A stretch of 64,000 nt of DNA, taken from positions 1 to 64,000 of the forward strand of contig DAOKZK010000005.1 of the NCBI GenBank assembly GCA_035325645.1, written 5' to 3'. Positions 1 through 11,279 of the stretch are shown here, piece by piece. Source of the stretch: Macondimonas sp035325645 (GTDB lineage: Bacteria; Pseudomonadota; Gammaproteobacteria; UBA5335). The notes beneath the pieces were generated by a model. It was not told where the DNA came from. It saw nothing but the letters and a program-made list of their open reading frames with translations, and did no database searches. Both the position numbers and the translations under genes were made by a program. Position 1 is the first letter of the stretch. Every line of letters starts with the position of its first letter.

Positions 1-150
1 GCGAAATCACCACGAAATCACACGGGTTCGGGAGTTGTTCAGACTTTCCTTAGCAGCGTGACCTGCGCAGAAACCGAAGGTTCATTACAGATCCTCACCC
101 TGCCGGGACCCATCTTCTCGACTTTCAACTCGCCCGAAAATCACCCGGCA
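1..150 (-). other. Possible structured RNA beyond the attC-like site
   Basis: On the minus strand the 150 bases after the attC hairpin contain nested complementary segments: CCTGCCGGG (near 143-151) pairs with CCCGGCAGG (near 101-109), GACCTGC pairs with GCAGGTC, and AACC-TTC-GGTT forms a small hairpin. This long-range pairing suggests a folded RNA, possibly the start of a group II intron, a class known to target attC sites. The identity is a guess; the region runs off the window and no protein is seen. Confidence 0.3.
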
Positions 151-197
151 GGTCAGCGTTGCGAAGCAACGTCGGCTTGAATGAATCGTTAGGTTCC
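122..197 (-). other. attC-like recombination site (decayed half)
   Basis: Read on the minus strand, the site begins with AACCTAACG, an R''-type core, followed by the ATTCATTCAAGCCGACG segment typical of integron attC sites and a GTTGC-TTC-GCAAC hairpin. The stop codon of the adjacent SRPBCC gene (TAA, 189-191) lies inside the R'' core, as is common for cassette genes. The second half should mirror the first but diverges after the hairpin. The only R'-like core is GTTGAAA near 122-130. I read it as a cassette-end attC with one conserved and one decayed or replaced half. Confidence 0.7.
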
Positions 198-650
198 ACT
201 GACGGCGGCATCAGGGATTTTATCAGAGACAAGTCGGAGGTCGATTCCGTACTCAAGTAATGCCTTGCAAGCAGAGATGACGAGATTGAACCCCTCGGTA
301 GAATCGAGTGCCTGTGCAACCTTCTCATCATCGGTCCCCGTGAAACCTGAAGCGATGATAGAAACAAACGTTGCATCATTGCCTTTTGGTGTGAAGGTCC
401 ACTCAACAGGTGTGGGCCATTCAATGACAATTCTCTGATTCTTCTCCAACGCCGTCACTGTGACTTCCCCCGAGACGCCGTATTGGTCCCAGTACCAAGT
501 TACTTTCTCACCGGGGGCTAGTCGCCCACTGGAACGACTAAACCAGAATTTGGTGGTCACGGTGGGATCGACGAAGGCATTGAACACTTCCTCGATGGGC
601 CTACGGATGAGCATTGTTGCTCGCGCTACGAGTGGCTTGGTGAGTGTCAT
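189..650 (-). CDS. SRPBCC (AHSA1-like) domain protein, integron cassette gene
   Basis: A 153-residue protein with the START/SRPBCC fold signature of the Hsp90-activator-homology (AHSA1) group: an opening strand with IRRPIEEVFNAFVDP, then TKFWF, a basic/aromatic KVTWYWDQYG stretch, and a C-terminal helix. Such proteins bind hydrophobic ligands; the ligand here cannot be read from sequence. Its stop codon is embedded in an attC-like site, its leader is only about 33 bases from a GTTCGGTT junction, and it points away from the integrase remnant. This is the arrangement of a first integron cassette. Family assignment is firm; cellular role unknown. Confidence 0.85.
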   Translation of the reverse strand: MTLTKPLVARATMLIRRPIEEVFNAFVDPTVTTKFWFSRSSGRLAPGEKVTWYWDQYGVSGEVTVTALEKNQRIVIEWPTPVEWTFTPKGNDATFVSIIASGFTGTDDEKVAQALDSTEGFNLVISACKALLEYGIDLRLVSDKIPDAAVSGT

Positions 651-780
651 GTCAGCTCCCGGAAATCTGTGTGCGGAACCGAACGTAAATTAGACGACCC
701 AAACCCTACCGCACCCATCCTTCCAAGTCAACGACAACGCCTTAAAGATCAATCTGTTATCCTGATCCTATCGATTTAGA
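651..780. other. attI-like region between cassette and integrase remnant
   Basis: This gap separates the minus-strand cassette gene from the plus-strand integrase fragment, where an integron carries attI and the divergent promoters. On the minus strand GTTCGGTT (677-684) differs by one base from GTTAGGTT, the partner expected from the cassette's AACCTAAC core. The recombination junction would then fall at 683/684, and the cassette would run from about 683 to 130. The position and single-mismatch core are seen; the attI identity is inferred. Confidence 0.5.
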
Positions 781-783
781 TAA

Positions 784-957
784 CCCAAATTTTTCCGGAA
801 GGACAATCCTGCTCCTACCGAACCCTCCAAGCTGCTCGGCCGCATGCACGAGGCGCTGCGGGTGCGTCATTACAGCAATCGCACTGAGCAGTCTTACCTC
901 GACTGGGCACGTCGTTACATTCGCGGCAAGCGCCATCCGGCGGAAATGCGCGGGGCT
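784..957 (+). pseudogene. intI: Truncated integron integrase (IntI) N-terminal remnant
   Basis: The plus-strand frame from 784 reads a peptide beginning PKFFRKDNPAPTEPSKLLG, then ALRVRHYSNRTEQSYLDW and RGKRHPAEM. This is the N-terminal DNA-binding part of IntI-type tyrosine recombinases. The frame opens with a stop at 781-783 and no start codon until an internal ATG at 844. Two residues (normally FH) are missing before GKRHP. After PAEM similarity ends, so the whole catalytic domain with the R...HxxR...Y residues is gone. It must be inactive. The break lies near 955, just before the hydrolase operon. Confidence 0.75.
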
Positions 958-979
958 TTACGGATAAATCTGACCCACG

Positions 980-995
980 GACCGCCCGCTCGGTC
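980..995. other. Small hairpin between integrase remnant and hydrolase gene
   Basis: GACCG-CCCGCT-CGGTC forms a 5-bp stem with a 6-base loop, inside a looser pair GGGGCTT (near 953-959) and AAGCCCC (996-1002). It lies 3' of the minus-strand operon. There is no T-run on either side, so a terminator role is uncertain. Confidence 0.25.
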
Positions 996-1038
996 AAGCC
1001 CCGAGAAGCGCGGAGGCGCCGCTGCAGAGACAACCGAT

Positions 1039-1935
1039 CTATCCTTGCGCGGCGACCTCGGTTGGCAGAGGGTGGCGGTCCAGAAAATCGAGGATCGCGG
1101 CGCTGAAAGCGTCGTTGTCATCCCCGGCCACCATGTGGCCCGCACCGGCGACATCGACGAACTCGGCGTGCGGCACCAGTTCGAGAAATTCCTCCACGCC
1201 CTTGGTGCTCACCACGTCGCTGCGCTGGCCGCGCACCAAGAGCGTGGGGACACGAATGGCGCGCGCCGCATCGAACAGGCCCATGTAGTCCGCCAGGGCC
1301 TGCGGATTGCGGGGCTGCAGCATCTGCGGGTCCCAATGCCAATACCAGCGCCCGTCTGCGCGCTGGCGCAGATTCTTGCGCAGACCGTCGAAGTTGACCG
1401 GGCGCTCCTGTGTCTTGCCGCGATAGCCCGCCACGGCCTCCGCCGCCTCATCCAGCGTCGCAAAGCCCTGCGGGTGCGCCTGCATGAACTGCACGATGCG
1501 GCGCACGCCGGCGCCTTCCATGCGCGGCACCACGTCCACCAGCACCAGGGCGTGCGCGAGTTCAGGATTCATGCGCCCCAGCGCGTAGAGCGCCGTCATG
1601 CCGCCCATGGAGGCGCCGACGATCACCGGGCGAGCGGTCAGGGTCTCGGCAATGCCCGCGACATCGCGCGCCAGGCGGCTCAGGGCATAGTCTCCGCTGG
1701 GCGACCAAGCGGAATCCCCGTGACCGCGCATGTCCAGCGCCAGCGCTTCCCAGCCCGCCTCGGCCAGACGCGCCGCGCTGTTGCCCCAGGCGTGCCGGGT
1801 CTGCCCGCCGCCGTGCAGCAGAATGACGCTGCCGCGCCGCGGCTCTCCCCAGCGCCCGAGATGCAGCTGCAACCCGTCGTCGGTCTCGATCACCTCGACC
1901 CGCTCCGCGGGCCGATGCTCCGGTCGTGTGCTCAT
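1039..1935 (-). CDS. Alpha/beta hydrolase
   Basis: A 298-residue alpha/beta-hydrolase-fold enzyme. It shows the oxyanion-hole motif LLHGGGQT (39-46), the nucleophile elbow GASMGGM with Ser109, and a C-terminal catalytic His in GAGHMVAGDD (His267); an acid probably comes from the SDVVS segment. The RGHGDS motif near 70 is typical of esterases and related hydrolases. It starts 3 bases after the SDR gene stops and is the last gene of the minus-strand operon. Substrate unknown; an esterase or epoxide-hydrolase-like activity is possible. Confidence 0.88.
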   Translation of the reverse strand: MSTRPEHRPAERVEVIETDDGLQLHLGRWGEPRRGSVILLHGGGQTRHAWGNSAARLAEAGWEALALDMRGHGDSAWSPSGDYALSRLARDVAGIAETLTARPVIVGASMGGMTALYALGRMNPELAHALVLVDVVPRMEGAGVRRIVQFMQAHPQGFATLDEAAEAVAGYRGKTQERPVNFDGLRKNLRQRADGRWYWHWDPQMLQPRNPQALADYMGLFDAARAIRVPTLLVRGQRSDVVSTKGVEEFLELVPHAEFVDVAGAGHMVAGDDNDAFSAAILDFLDRHPLPTEVAAQG

Positions 1936-1938
1936 CGT

Positions 1939-2730
1939 TCATCCTCCCTGATGAATGTCGTTCCGGCCGAAAGCGCGCCACTGCGCTTCATGCGCGCCGA
2001 TGTCCCATTCGGCGGCTTCGAACGCGGCATCGTCCGTGGCCAGAAGCAACCAGGCCAGAAACTGCGCCACCTCCGCCGGGCGGCGCAATTGGCCTTCGCG
2101 GTGCAACTGCTCGAAGCGCGTAACGCCCGGGAAACGCTCGGGCGGCGTCGCGCGGATCAGCGCCTGCATCGGGGTGTCCACCACCCCCGGTCGCGCGCTG
2201 CCGATGCGGATCGCGCTGCCTGCCAGCTCTTCCCGCCAGACCTGATAGAGCATGTGCAGCGCGGCCTTGCTCATGCAGTAAGGCCCCCAGCCGGCGTAGG
2301 CATGATGCGCGGCGCCCGAGGACACGTGCAGCACGCGTCCACCGGCGAGCATCGGCAACAGCAGCTGGGTCAGAAACAGCGGGCCTTCGAGGTTGATGGC
2401 CAGATGGGCCCGCAGCGCCTCCGGACACAGATCGCGCAAAGGGCCGACGGGCGCGAGCGTGGCGGCGTTGTGCACCAGAAATCGCAGCTCGGCATCCGCC
2501 CCGAGCGCCGCGGCAACAGCCTTTCGCCCTTCTGGGCTTGCGACATCGGCCGCCAGCGGCTCGATCCGGTCCGGGAACCGGGACGCCAACGCTTGCAAGG
2601 GCTCCATCCGCCGCCCCACGGCCAGGACGTGGAAGCCGCGCCGGGCCAGTTCCTCGCACAGGGCCCGGCCGATCCCCGTGCCGCCGCCCGTCACCACCAC
2701 TCGGTTTGCATCCATGCGCGCTTGCATCAA
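1939..2730 (-). CDS. SDR family oxidoreductase
   Basis: A 263-residue short-chain dehydrogenase/reductase. The Rossmann glycine motif TGGGTGIG lies at 14-21, NAA at 88-90, Ser near 137, and the catalytic YxxxK is Tyr151-Lys155 (YCMSK). The ARPGVVDTPM segment follows as usual. The start overlaps the stop of the ABC permease by four bases (ATGA), indicating translational coupling. NAD(P)-dependent oxidation or reduction of a small alcohol or ketone is expected; the sequence does not reveal the substrate. The second in-frame ATG (residue 6) is a possible alternative start. Confidence 0.9.
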   Translation of the reverse strand: MMQARMDANRVVVTGGGTGIGRALCEELARRGFHVLAVGRRMEPLQALASRFPDRIEPLAADVASPEGRKAVAAALGADAELRFLVHNAATLAPVGPLRDLCPEALRAHLAINLEGPLFLTQLLLPMLAGGRVLHVSSGAAHHAYAGWGPYCMSKAALHMLYQVWREELAGSAIRIGSARPGVVDTPMQALIRATPPERFPGVTRFEQLHREGQLRRPAEVAQFLAWLLLATDDAAFEAAEWDIGAHEAQWRAFGRNDIHQGG

Positions 2731-3521
2731 CTGCGCAGCCCGGTGCCGCGCTCGAGCAGCGCGAGCGCCCAGGCGACGCCCACGCCGATGGCCAGCAGCA
2801 TCATGCCGTAGGCCATGGGCAGCGAGATGTCCGAGTGTCCCAGCATGCCGTAGCGAAAGGCATTGACCATGTAGAGGATGGGGTTGAGCCGGGAGACGTC
2901 CTGCCAGAACGCGGGCAACAGATCGATGGAATAGAACACGCCGCCCAGATACGTCAGCGGCGTCAGCACGAAGGTCGGCACGATGGAAATGTCGTCGAAG
3001 GTCTTGGCGTAGAGCGCGTTGATGAACCCGGCGACGGAGAGCAGCGTCGCGGCCAGCAGCATGACGCTGAGCGTGATGAAGGGATGGGCGATGCGCAAAT
3101 CGGTGAACAGGAGCGAGACGCCGGTCACCATCCCCGCCACCAGCATGCCGCGCACCACGCCGCCCGCCACGAAACCGGCCAGGATGACGTGGCTGGGCAC
3201 CGGCGCGACCAAGAGCTCCTCGACGAAGCGCTGGAACTTGGCGCCGAAGAAAGAGCTCACCACGTTCGCATAGGCGCTGGTGATGACCGACATCATGATC
3301 AGCCCAGGCACGATGTAGTCGATGTAGTCGTGCCCGCCCATGGTGCCGATGCGCCGGCCGATGAGGTTGCCGAAGATGACGAAATACAGCGTCATGGTGA
3401 TCGCCGGCGGCACCAGGGTCTGCGGCCAGATGCGCAGGAAGCGGCGAATTTCCTTGCGGAAGATGGTCTCGAACGCGATCGCGTGGCGGGTCAGCCGTCG
3501 CGCAGCTGCAGCCTCACTCAT
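2727..3521 (-). CDS. yadH: ABC-2 type transporter permease (YadH-like)
   Basis: A 264-residue inner-membrane permease of the ABC-2 exporter family. About six hydrophobic segments are visible, starting with PPAITMTLYFVIFGNLIG, and a conserved SAYANVVSSFFGAKFQR loop precedes the core. The start overlaps the ATPase gene stop by four bases, so the two make one exporter, close in length and order to the E. coli YadG/YadH pair. The exported substrate is unknown. Confidence 0.88.
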   Translation of the reverse strand: MSEAAAARRLTRHAIAFETIFRKEIRRFLRIWPQTLVPPAITMTLYFVIFGNLIGRRIGTMGGHDYIDYIVPGLIMMSVITSAYANVVSSFFGAKFQRFVEELLVAPVPSHVILAGFVAGGVVRGMLVAGMVTGVSLLFTDLRIAHPFITLSVMLLAATLLSVAGFINALYAKTFDDISIVPTFVLTPLTYLGGVFYSIDLLPAFWQDVSRLNPILYMVNAFRYGMLGHSDISLPMAYGMMLLAIGVGVAWALALLERGTGLRS

Positions 3522-4489
3522 GCACGCACCCCCGCGTCGGCCCCGGCGTGCATCTTCGACCCCACCAGCTGCACGAACAGTTCCTCCAGCCGGTTGGCCT
3601 TGTTGCGCATGAAGCGCACGCGGATGCCGCGTCCATCGAGCCAGGCGAACATGCTGTTCAGATCCTGGTCGGCGCGCACGTCGACTTCCAAGGTATGGGC
3701 GTCTTTGAGCCGCAACGGGTAATCACCGCTGGCGGGCAGGACGTGGACCGGCTCGGCCAGTGTCAGGACGAGCGTTTCAGTCCCCAGTCGCGCGAGCAGA
3801 TCGCGCATGGCGGTGTGTTCGATGATCCGGCCGTGGTCGATGATTGCGATGTTGCGGCACAACTGCTCGGCTTCCTCCAGATAGTGCGTCGTTAGGATGA
3901 TGGTGACGCCCTGCGTGTTCAGCTCCTGCAGGAAGGTCCACATGCCGCGGCGCAATTCGATGTCCACGCCGGCCGTCGGCTCGTCCAGGATCAGCAGGCG
4001 CGGCTCATGGACCAACGCCCGCGCAATCATGAGCCGCCGTTTCATGCCGCCGGAGAGATTGCGCACCACATCGTTCCGCTTCTCCCACAGGCCCAGCGCT
4101 TTCAGATAACGTGCCGCATTGCGCTCGGCGGTGCGCCGGGGCACGCCGTAGTAGCCGGCCTGATTGAGCAGCACATGCTCCACGGTCTCGAACCCGTTGC
4201 AGTTGAACTCCTGCGGCACCACGCCCAGGCAGCGCTTGACCGATTCGAGATCGCCCTCGAGATCGTGGCCGAATACCCGCACTTGACCACCGGTCTTGTT
4301 CACCAATGCGCTCAAGATGCCGATCAGCGTGGACTTGCCCGCGCCGTTCGGTCCCAGCAGGGCGAAGAAGTCGCCTGCCGCCACCGTCAGGTTCACATCC
4401 TTCAGCGCCTCGACACCGCTGGCATAGGTCTTGGTCAGGTGTTCGACGATGAGGGCCGGCGCATCGGCCGGGGAAACGATGTTGCTCAT
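3518..4489 (-). CDS. yadG: ABC transporter ATP-binding protein (YadG-like)
   Basis: A 323-residue ABC ATPase. It has Walker A GPNGAGKST (46-54), the signature LSGGMKRR (near 144), Walker B LLILDEPTAGVD and the switch His in TTHYLEEAEQ. After the nucleotide-binding domain there is a C-terminal extension of about 90 residues, as in exporter ATPases of the YadG type. It powers the permease encoded immediately downstream and starts 6 bases after xdhC ends. Confidence 0.92.
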   Translation of the reverse strand: MSNIVSPADAPALIVEHLTKTYASGVEALKDVNLTVAAGDFFALLGPNGAGKSTLIGILSALVNKTGGQVRVFGHDLEGDLESVKRCLGVVPQEFNCNGFETVEHVLLNQAGYYGVPRRTAERNAARYLKALGLWEKRNDVVRNLSGGMKRRLMIARALVHEPRLLILDEPTAGVDIELRRGMWTFLQELNTQGVTIILTTHYLEEAEQLCRNIAIIDHGRIIEHTAMRDLLARLGTETLVLTLAEPVHVLPASGDYPLRLKDAHTLEVDVRADQDLNSMFAWLDGRGIRVRFMRNKANRLEELFVQLVGSKMHAGADAGVRA

Positions 4490-4495
4490 CTCGTG

Positions 4496-5296
4496 TTACC
4501 CAAAGCGCTTTGATTCGAGGATCGATTCAGGCCGGACGGCGCGCTGGCGGCGCACGGCAATCAATTCAGCCACTACGGCCACGGCAATTTCGGCCGGCGT
4601 CCGCGCGCCCAGATCCAGCCCGGCCGGCGTCCGCACGTGCGCCCATTGATCAGGCGACAGGCCGGATTGCACCAGATCTTCCCGAACCAGCGCGGCTCGA
4701 TGGCGGCTCGCGATCAGCCCGACATACGCCAATGGTCGCGCGAGCACCTGGCGCAGGATCAGGTGATCACCCTTGTGCTGGGTGGCGATCACGACGTAGT
4801 CAGCCGCCGCTGCCTCGCCGAGACGCCGATAGGCCGGATCGTCACGCACCACCGCGCTGGCGGCCGGAAACCGGGATCCCTCGGCGCGTGCGTCCAACAC
4901 CGTGACCGCAAAGCCGACCAGCGCCGCCTGCGCGCACAAGGCTTCGGCCAGGGGACCATGACCCAATACCCACAGCATCGGCGGCGGCAGGATGGGATCG
5001 ATGAATACGGTCATGGCGCCTCCGCAGGGCATCCCCTCCCCCAACACCTCGCTGCGCAGATCGAGCGTCAGCAATTCGCTGCGCGCGGTTCGCAGGCACT
5101 GCACGGCGTGTTCGGCAACCCGGGCCTGCGCGCAGCCGCCCCCGACCCAGCCGCTCAGCAAGTTGCCCTGATCATCGAACACCGCCTTGGCGCCGAGATC
5201 GGCCGAGACCGATCCCTCGATGGCCACGACCGTGGCCAAGGCACATGCCCGGCGATTCGTCGCCTGAGCGGTGAGCGCGCCCAGCCAACCCGTCAT
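4496..5296 (-). CDS. xdhC: XdhC/CoxI family protein
   Basis: A 266-residue XdhC/CoxI family protein. The N-terminal domain carries ATVVAIEGSVSADLGAK, GWVGGGCAQ and GEGMPCGGAM. The C-terminal Rossmann-like domain carries LWVLGHGPLAEAL and YVGLIASRHR. Known family members bind, sulfurate and insert molybdenum cofactor into xanthine-dehydrogenase-type enzymes. It is translationally coupled to the MobA-like gene upstream (ATGA overlap), which fits cofactor maturation. No molybdoenzyme structural gene is in the window, so the client is elsewhere. Confidence 0.88.
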   Translation of the reverse strand: MTGWLGALTAQATNRRACALATVVAIEGSVSADLGAKAVFDDQGNLLSGWVGGGCAQARVAEHAVQCLRTARSELLTLDLRSEVLGEGMPCGGAMTVFIDPILPPPMLWVLGHGPLAEALCAQAALVGFAVTVLDARAEGSRFPAASAVVRDDPAYRRLGEAAAADYVVIATQHKGDHLILRQVLARPLAYVGLIASRHRAALVREDLVQSGLSPDQWAHVRTPAGLDLGARTPAEIAVAVVAELIAVRRQRAVRPESILESKRFG

Positions 5297-5895
5297 GCGT
5301 TAGACGCCAGGCGCCGGCACAAGGCGGCATAGTCCGCGGGGGTGTCGATGTCGCGCACGACGGCCGGGTCGTCCACGTCCCAGAACCGGGTCGCCTCCGG
5401 ATGCCGCGCCAGATAGGCTGGTACAGAGTCTGCGCCCGCCTGCGCCCGAAGCGCAGCGACATGATCCGCGCCGAGGCAACGCGGATGACCCCATTGGCCC
5501 TGGTAGCGCGGAATCAGGATGGCACGCTCGTCCATTGCGCAGAATCGCTGCCACAGCTCGCAAACCAGGGTGCCGGTCAGTTCCGGCAAGTCGGCAAGCG
5601 CGATCAACACCGGCGCGGCTTGCGGCAGTGCCGCCCAAGCGCAGGCCAGTGACGAGGCCCGGCCGCGATCCGGCACAGGATTGACGACGCACTCGAAACC
5701 CCGTTCGGCCAATCGGCCGGCCAGCTCGGTATCCGTCGGTCGCATGACGGCCAAGCGACGGGACACCGGCGCGGCTTCGATCGCCCGCGCCGCCCGAAGC
5801 GCCATGGGAACGCCCTCGACAGCCAGCCAACGCTTGTCCGCGCCCTGCATGCGGACCGACCGCCCCGCAGCAAGCAAGATCGCGATGCCCGGCAT
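5293..5895 (-). CDS. mocA: MobA-like NTP transferase (molybdenum cofactor cytidylyltransferase-like)
   Basis: A 200-residue nucleotidyltransferase with the MobA/MocA fold. The N-terminal LLAAGRSVRMQGADK matches the LAAGxSxRMGxxK nucleotide-binding signature, with Gln in place of the usual Gly. ALADLPELT gives the metal-binding Asp, and GHPRCLG lies later. Family members cytidylylate (MocA) or guanylylate (MobA) molybdopterin. The adjacent xdhC, coupled by a four-base overlap, favours the MCD-forming type. The start is 9 bases downstream of mlaA. Confidence 0.82.
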   Translation of the reverse strand: MPGIAILLAAGRSVRMQGADKRWLAVEGVPMALRAARAIEAAPVSRRLAVMRPTDTELAGRLAERGFECVVNPVPDRGRASSLACAWAALPQAAPVLIALADLPELTGTLVCELWQRFCAMDERAILIPRYQGQWGHPRCLGADHVAALRAQAGADSVPAYLARHPEATRFWDVDDPAVVRDIDTPADYAALCRRLASNA

Positions 5896-5904
5896 GACGC
5901 TGCG

Positions 5905-6657
5905 TCAGTCGCTCTCCCACGGCGGCGCAACCGCGCCGTCGTCGGGGCCCTGCAACTGGGGGGGCGGCGGATTGCCGTCATAGACTTTGGCCAAGCGATT
6001 CTGCAGATAGGCATCCCGCACGAAGCTGTAGGGATCGTAGACCGTTTTCAAGGTCTGGTCGGCATCGAGCAGTCCTGCCCGCAGGTCGACCACGCCCAAA
6101 CCGATCAGCGCCCACTCCAGTCGGTCGTCATCGAGGCTTTCCAGCAGATTCAACTGCCAGTCGCCGATGGCACCGATGCCGTCGCGGATCGTGGTGCCGC
6201 CATACAGCGGCACCACGATATACCAACCCTGCGGCAAGCCCCAGTACCCGAGGGTCTGACCGAAATCTTCATCGCTGGATGGCCAACCCGCCCAATCGGT
6301 CCCGAGATCGAACACGCCGAGGAAACCAAAGGTGCTGTTGATGGTGAATCGCCCCAGGTCGGTCAGCGCCCGGCCCGGTTTGGCTTGCAGCAGATTGTTC
6401 ACGAAGCGGCGCGGCTCGCGCAGATTGTTGAAAAAGTTCCCGACGCCGCGGCGAACCAGGCGTGGGGTGATCCGGTCGTAAGTGTCGGCGACAGGTCGCA
6501 GCACCCACGCGTCGGCCTTTTCGTTGAAGCGATAGGTGATGCGGTTGACGCGCTCGAGTGGGTCGTTTTCGGCCGCCTCTACCGGCGGGCACAGTGCTGC
6601 GGTCGCCATCCATGCAGCGACCCCAGCGCCGACGATCATTGCGGGCCGTCTCATCAT
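5905..6657 (-). CDS. mlaA: MlaA/VacJ family outer membrane protein
   Basis: A protein of about 250 residues with the MlaA core: ENDPLERVNRITYRFNEKAD, then NFFNNLREPRRFVNNLLQAK, INSTFGFLGVFDL and DEDFGQTLGYWGLPQGWYIV. MlaA removes mislocalised phospholipid from the outer leaflet of the outer membrane. I start at the ATG at 6657 (MMRRPAM); an upstream ATG at 6687 would add ten residues before a signal peptide that already looks complete. The only early Cys sits in ATAALC, which is a poor lipobox, so cleavage by signal peptidase I after VEA is as likely as lipidation. No mlaBCDEF genes are adjacent. Confidence 0.88.
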   Translation of the reverse strand: MMRRPAMIVGAGVAAWMATAALCPPVEAAENDPLERVNRITYRFNEKADAWVLRPVADTYDRITPRLVRRGVGNFFNNLREPRRFVNNLLQAKPGRALTDLGRFTINSTFGFLGVFDLGTDWAGWPSSDEDFGQTLGYWGLPQGWYIVVPLYGGTTIRDGIGAIGDWQLNLLESLDDDRLEWALIGLGVVDLRAGLLDADQTLKTVYDPYSFVRDAYLQNRLAKVYDGNPPPPQLQGPDDGAVAPPWESD

Positions 6658-6871
6658 CCAACTCTCCCGGCTCAAGACGCAGAGCAAAAAAGCCGGAGTA
6701 TCCTAACAGAAGGCGATCGGGCGAGCCGGCCGAGTTGGCAAGAGGCCGTCATGATCGTCATCCAGGGCGTCTTGCAGTTTGGGCACGCCTTCACTAGGCT
6801 ATTGCGCATCCAGTGAGTGCTGGATCGCAAACTACCAAATGGATCTTGTTGATTCCTTTAAGGAGATTGAA

Positions 6872-7261
6872 ATGGCCGATCGTCCCACTCCCCCTTCCGA
6901 CATCACCCCGCAGGACTTCTTCGAGAAGTTCATCCCCGAGCAGATCGCTGCCCTGCCCGAAGAAAAGAAGCAGGAAGCCCGTGACAAGGCCGGCGACTTC
7001 TCGACCGTGATCGGCTTCAACATCACCGACGCCGGCGCCGCCTACTCCTTCCACATCAAGGGTGGCGACATCGAAGTCAAGCCCGGCATCGACGATGCCG
7101 AAATGACCATGGTGACCGACGAGGCCACCTGGCGCGAACTGATGATCGACCGTTCCGCCAACCCCCAGCAGCTGTTCATGTCTGGCCGCATCCAGATCGA
7201 AGGCGACATGTCCATCGCCATGCAGCTGCAGAACGTCATGCCCGAAGGCATGCTGATGTAA
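6872..7261 (+). CDS. SCP2 sterol-binding domain protein
   Basis: A 129-residue small soluble protein with an SCP2-type lipid-binding domain: FNITDAGAAYSFHIKGGDIE, DAEMTMVTDEATWREL and the closing LFMSGRIQIEGDMSIAMQLQ. The start is ATG 6872, because TAAGGAGATTG sits directly upstream with good spacing; longer in-frame extensions lack homology. Codon use is strongly biased (many GCC, AAG, GAC), suggesting high expression. The gene stands alone between the divergent mlaA operon and metH, and is followed by a good terminator. Ligand unknown. Confidence 0.87.
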   Translation: MADRPTPPSDITPQDFFEKFIPEQIAALPEEKKQEARDKAGDFSTVIGFNITDAGAAYSFHIKGGDIEVKPGIDDAEMTMVTDEATWRELMIDRSANPQQLFMSGRIQIEGDMSIAMQLQNVMPEGMLM

Positions 7262-7263
7262 GA

Positions 7264-7279
7264 AACCGCTTTTGCGGTT
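7264..7279 (+). other. Small hairpin after SCP2 gene
   Basis: AACCGC-TTTT-GCGGTT forms a perfect 6-bp stem just after the stop codon and immediately before the larger terminator hairpin. It may protect the 3' end or act with the terminator. Confidence 0.4.
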
Positions 7280-7283
7280 GACG

Positions 7284-7328
7284 AAAGGCCTTGCGGGCGG
7301 TCCTCGCAGGGCCTTTTGCTTTTTGTGG
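7284..7328 (+). terminator. Rho-independent terminator of the SCP2 gene
   Basis: AAAGGCC-TTGCG pairs with CGCAG-GGCCTTT around a short loop, followed by the T-rich tail TTTTGCTTTTTG. It separates the SCP2 transcript from metH. Confidence 0.85.
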
Positions 7329-7398
7329 AATAATGCGCGCTCGCCGAACCGCAATCGGTCCGTGTGTCTGCCCCGAACCCGCCGTCCAGGATGAGTCC

Positions 7399-11181
<3,783 letters not shown>

Positions 11182-11279
11182 TGCCGAGTCGCTCACGGAC
11201 GACAGCTTCACAAGTATGGGTATTGTCGCCATTGTCTTGTCGGCATTGCCGACGTGGATCGACGCTCGGAGGAATCGCG

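Noticed and set aside
1..150. Firm call of a group II intron
   Set aside because: No intron end consensus, domain V or reverse transcriptase is visible; only pairing is seen, so it is kept as a possibility.
844..2811. Long plus-strand frame extending the integrase remnant through the hydrolase and SDR genes
   Set aside because: Integrase similarity ends near 957; the rest is antisense to two conserved enzymes.
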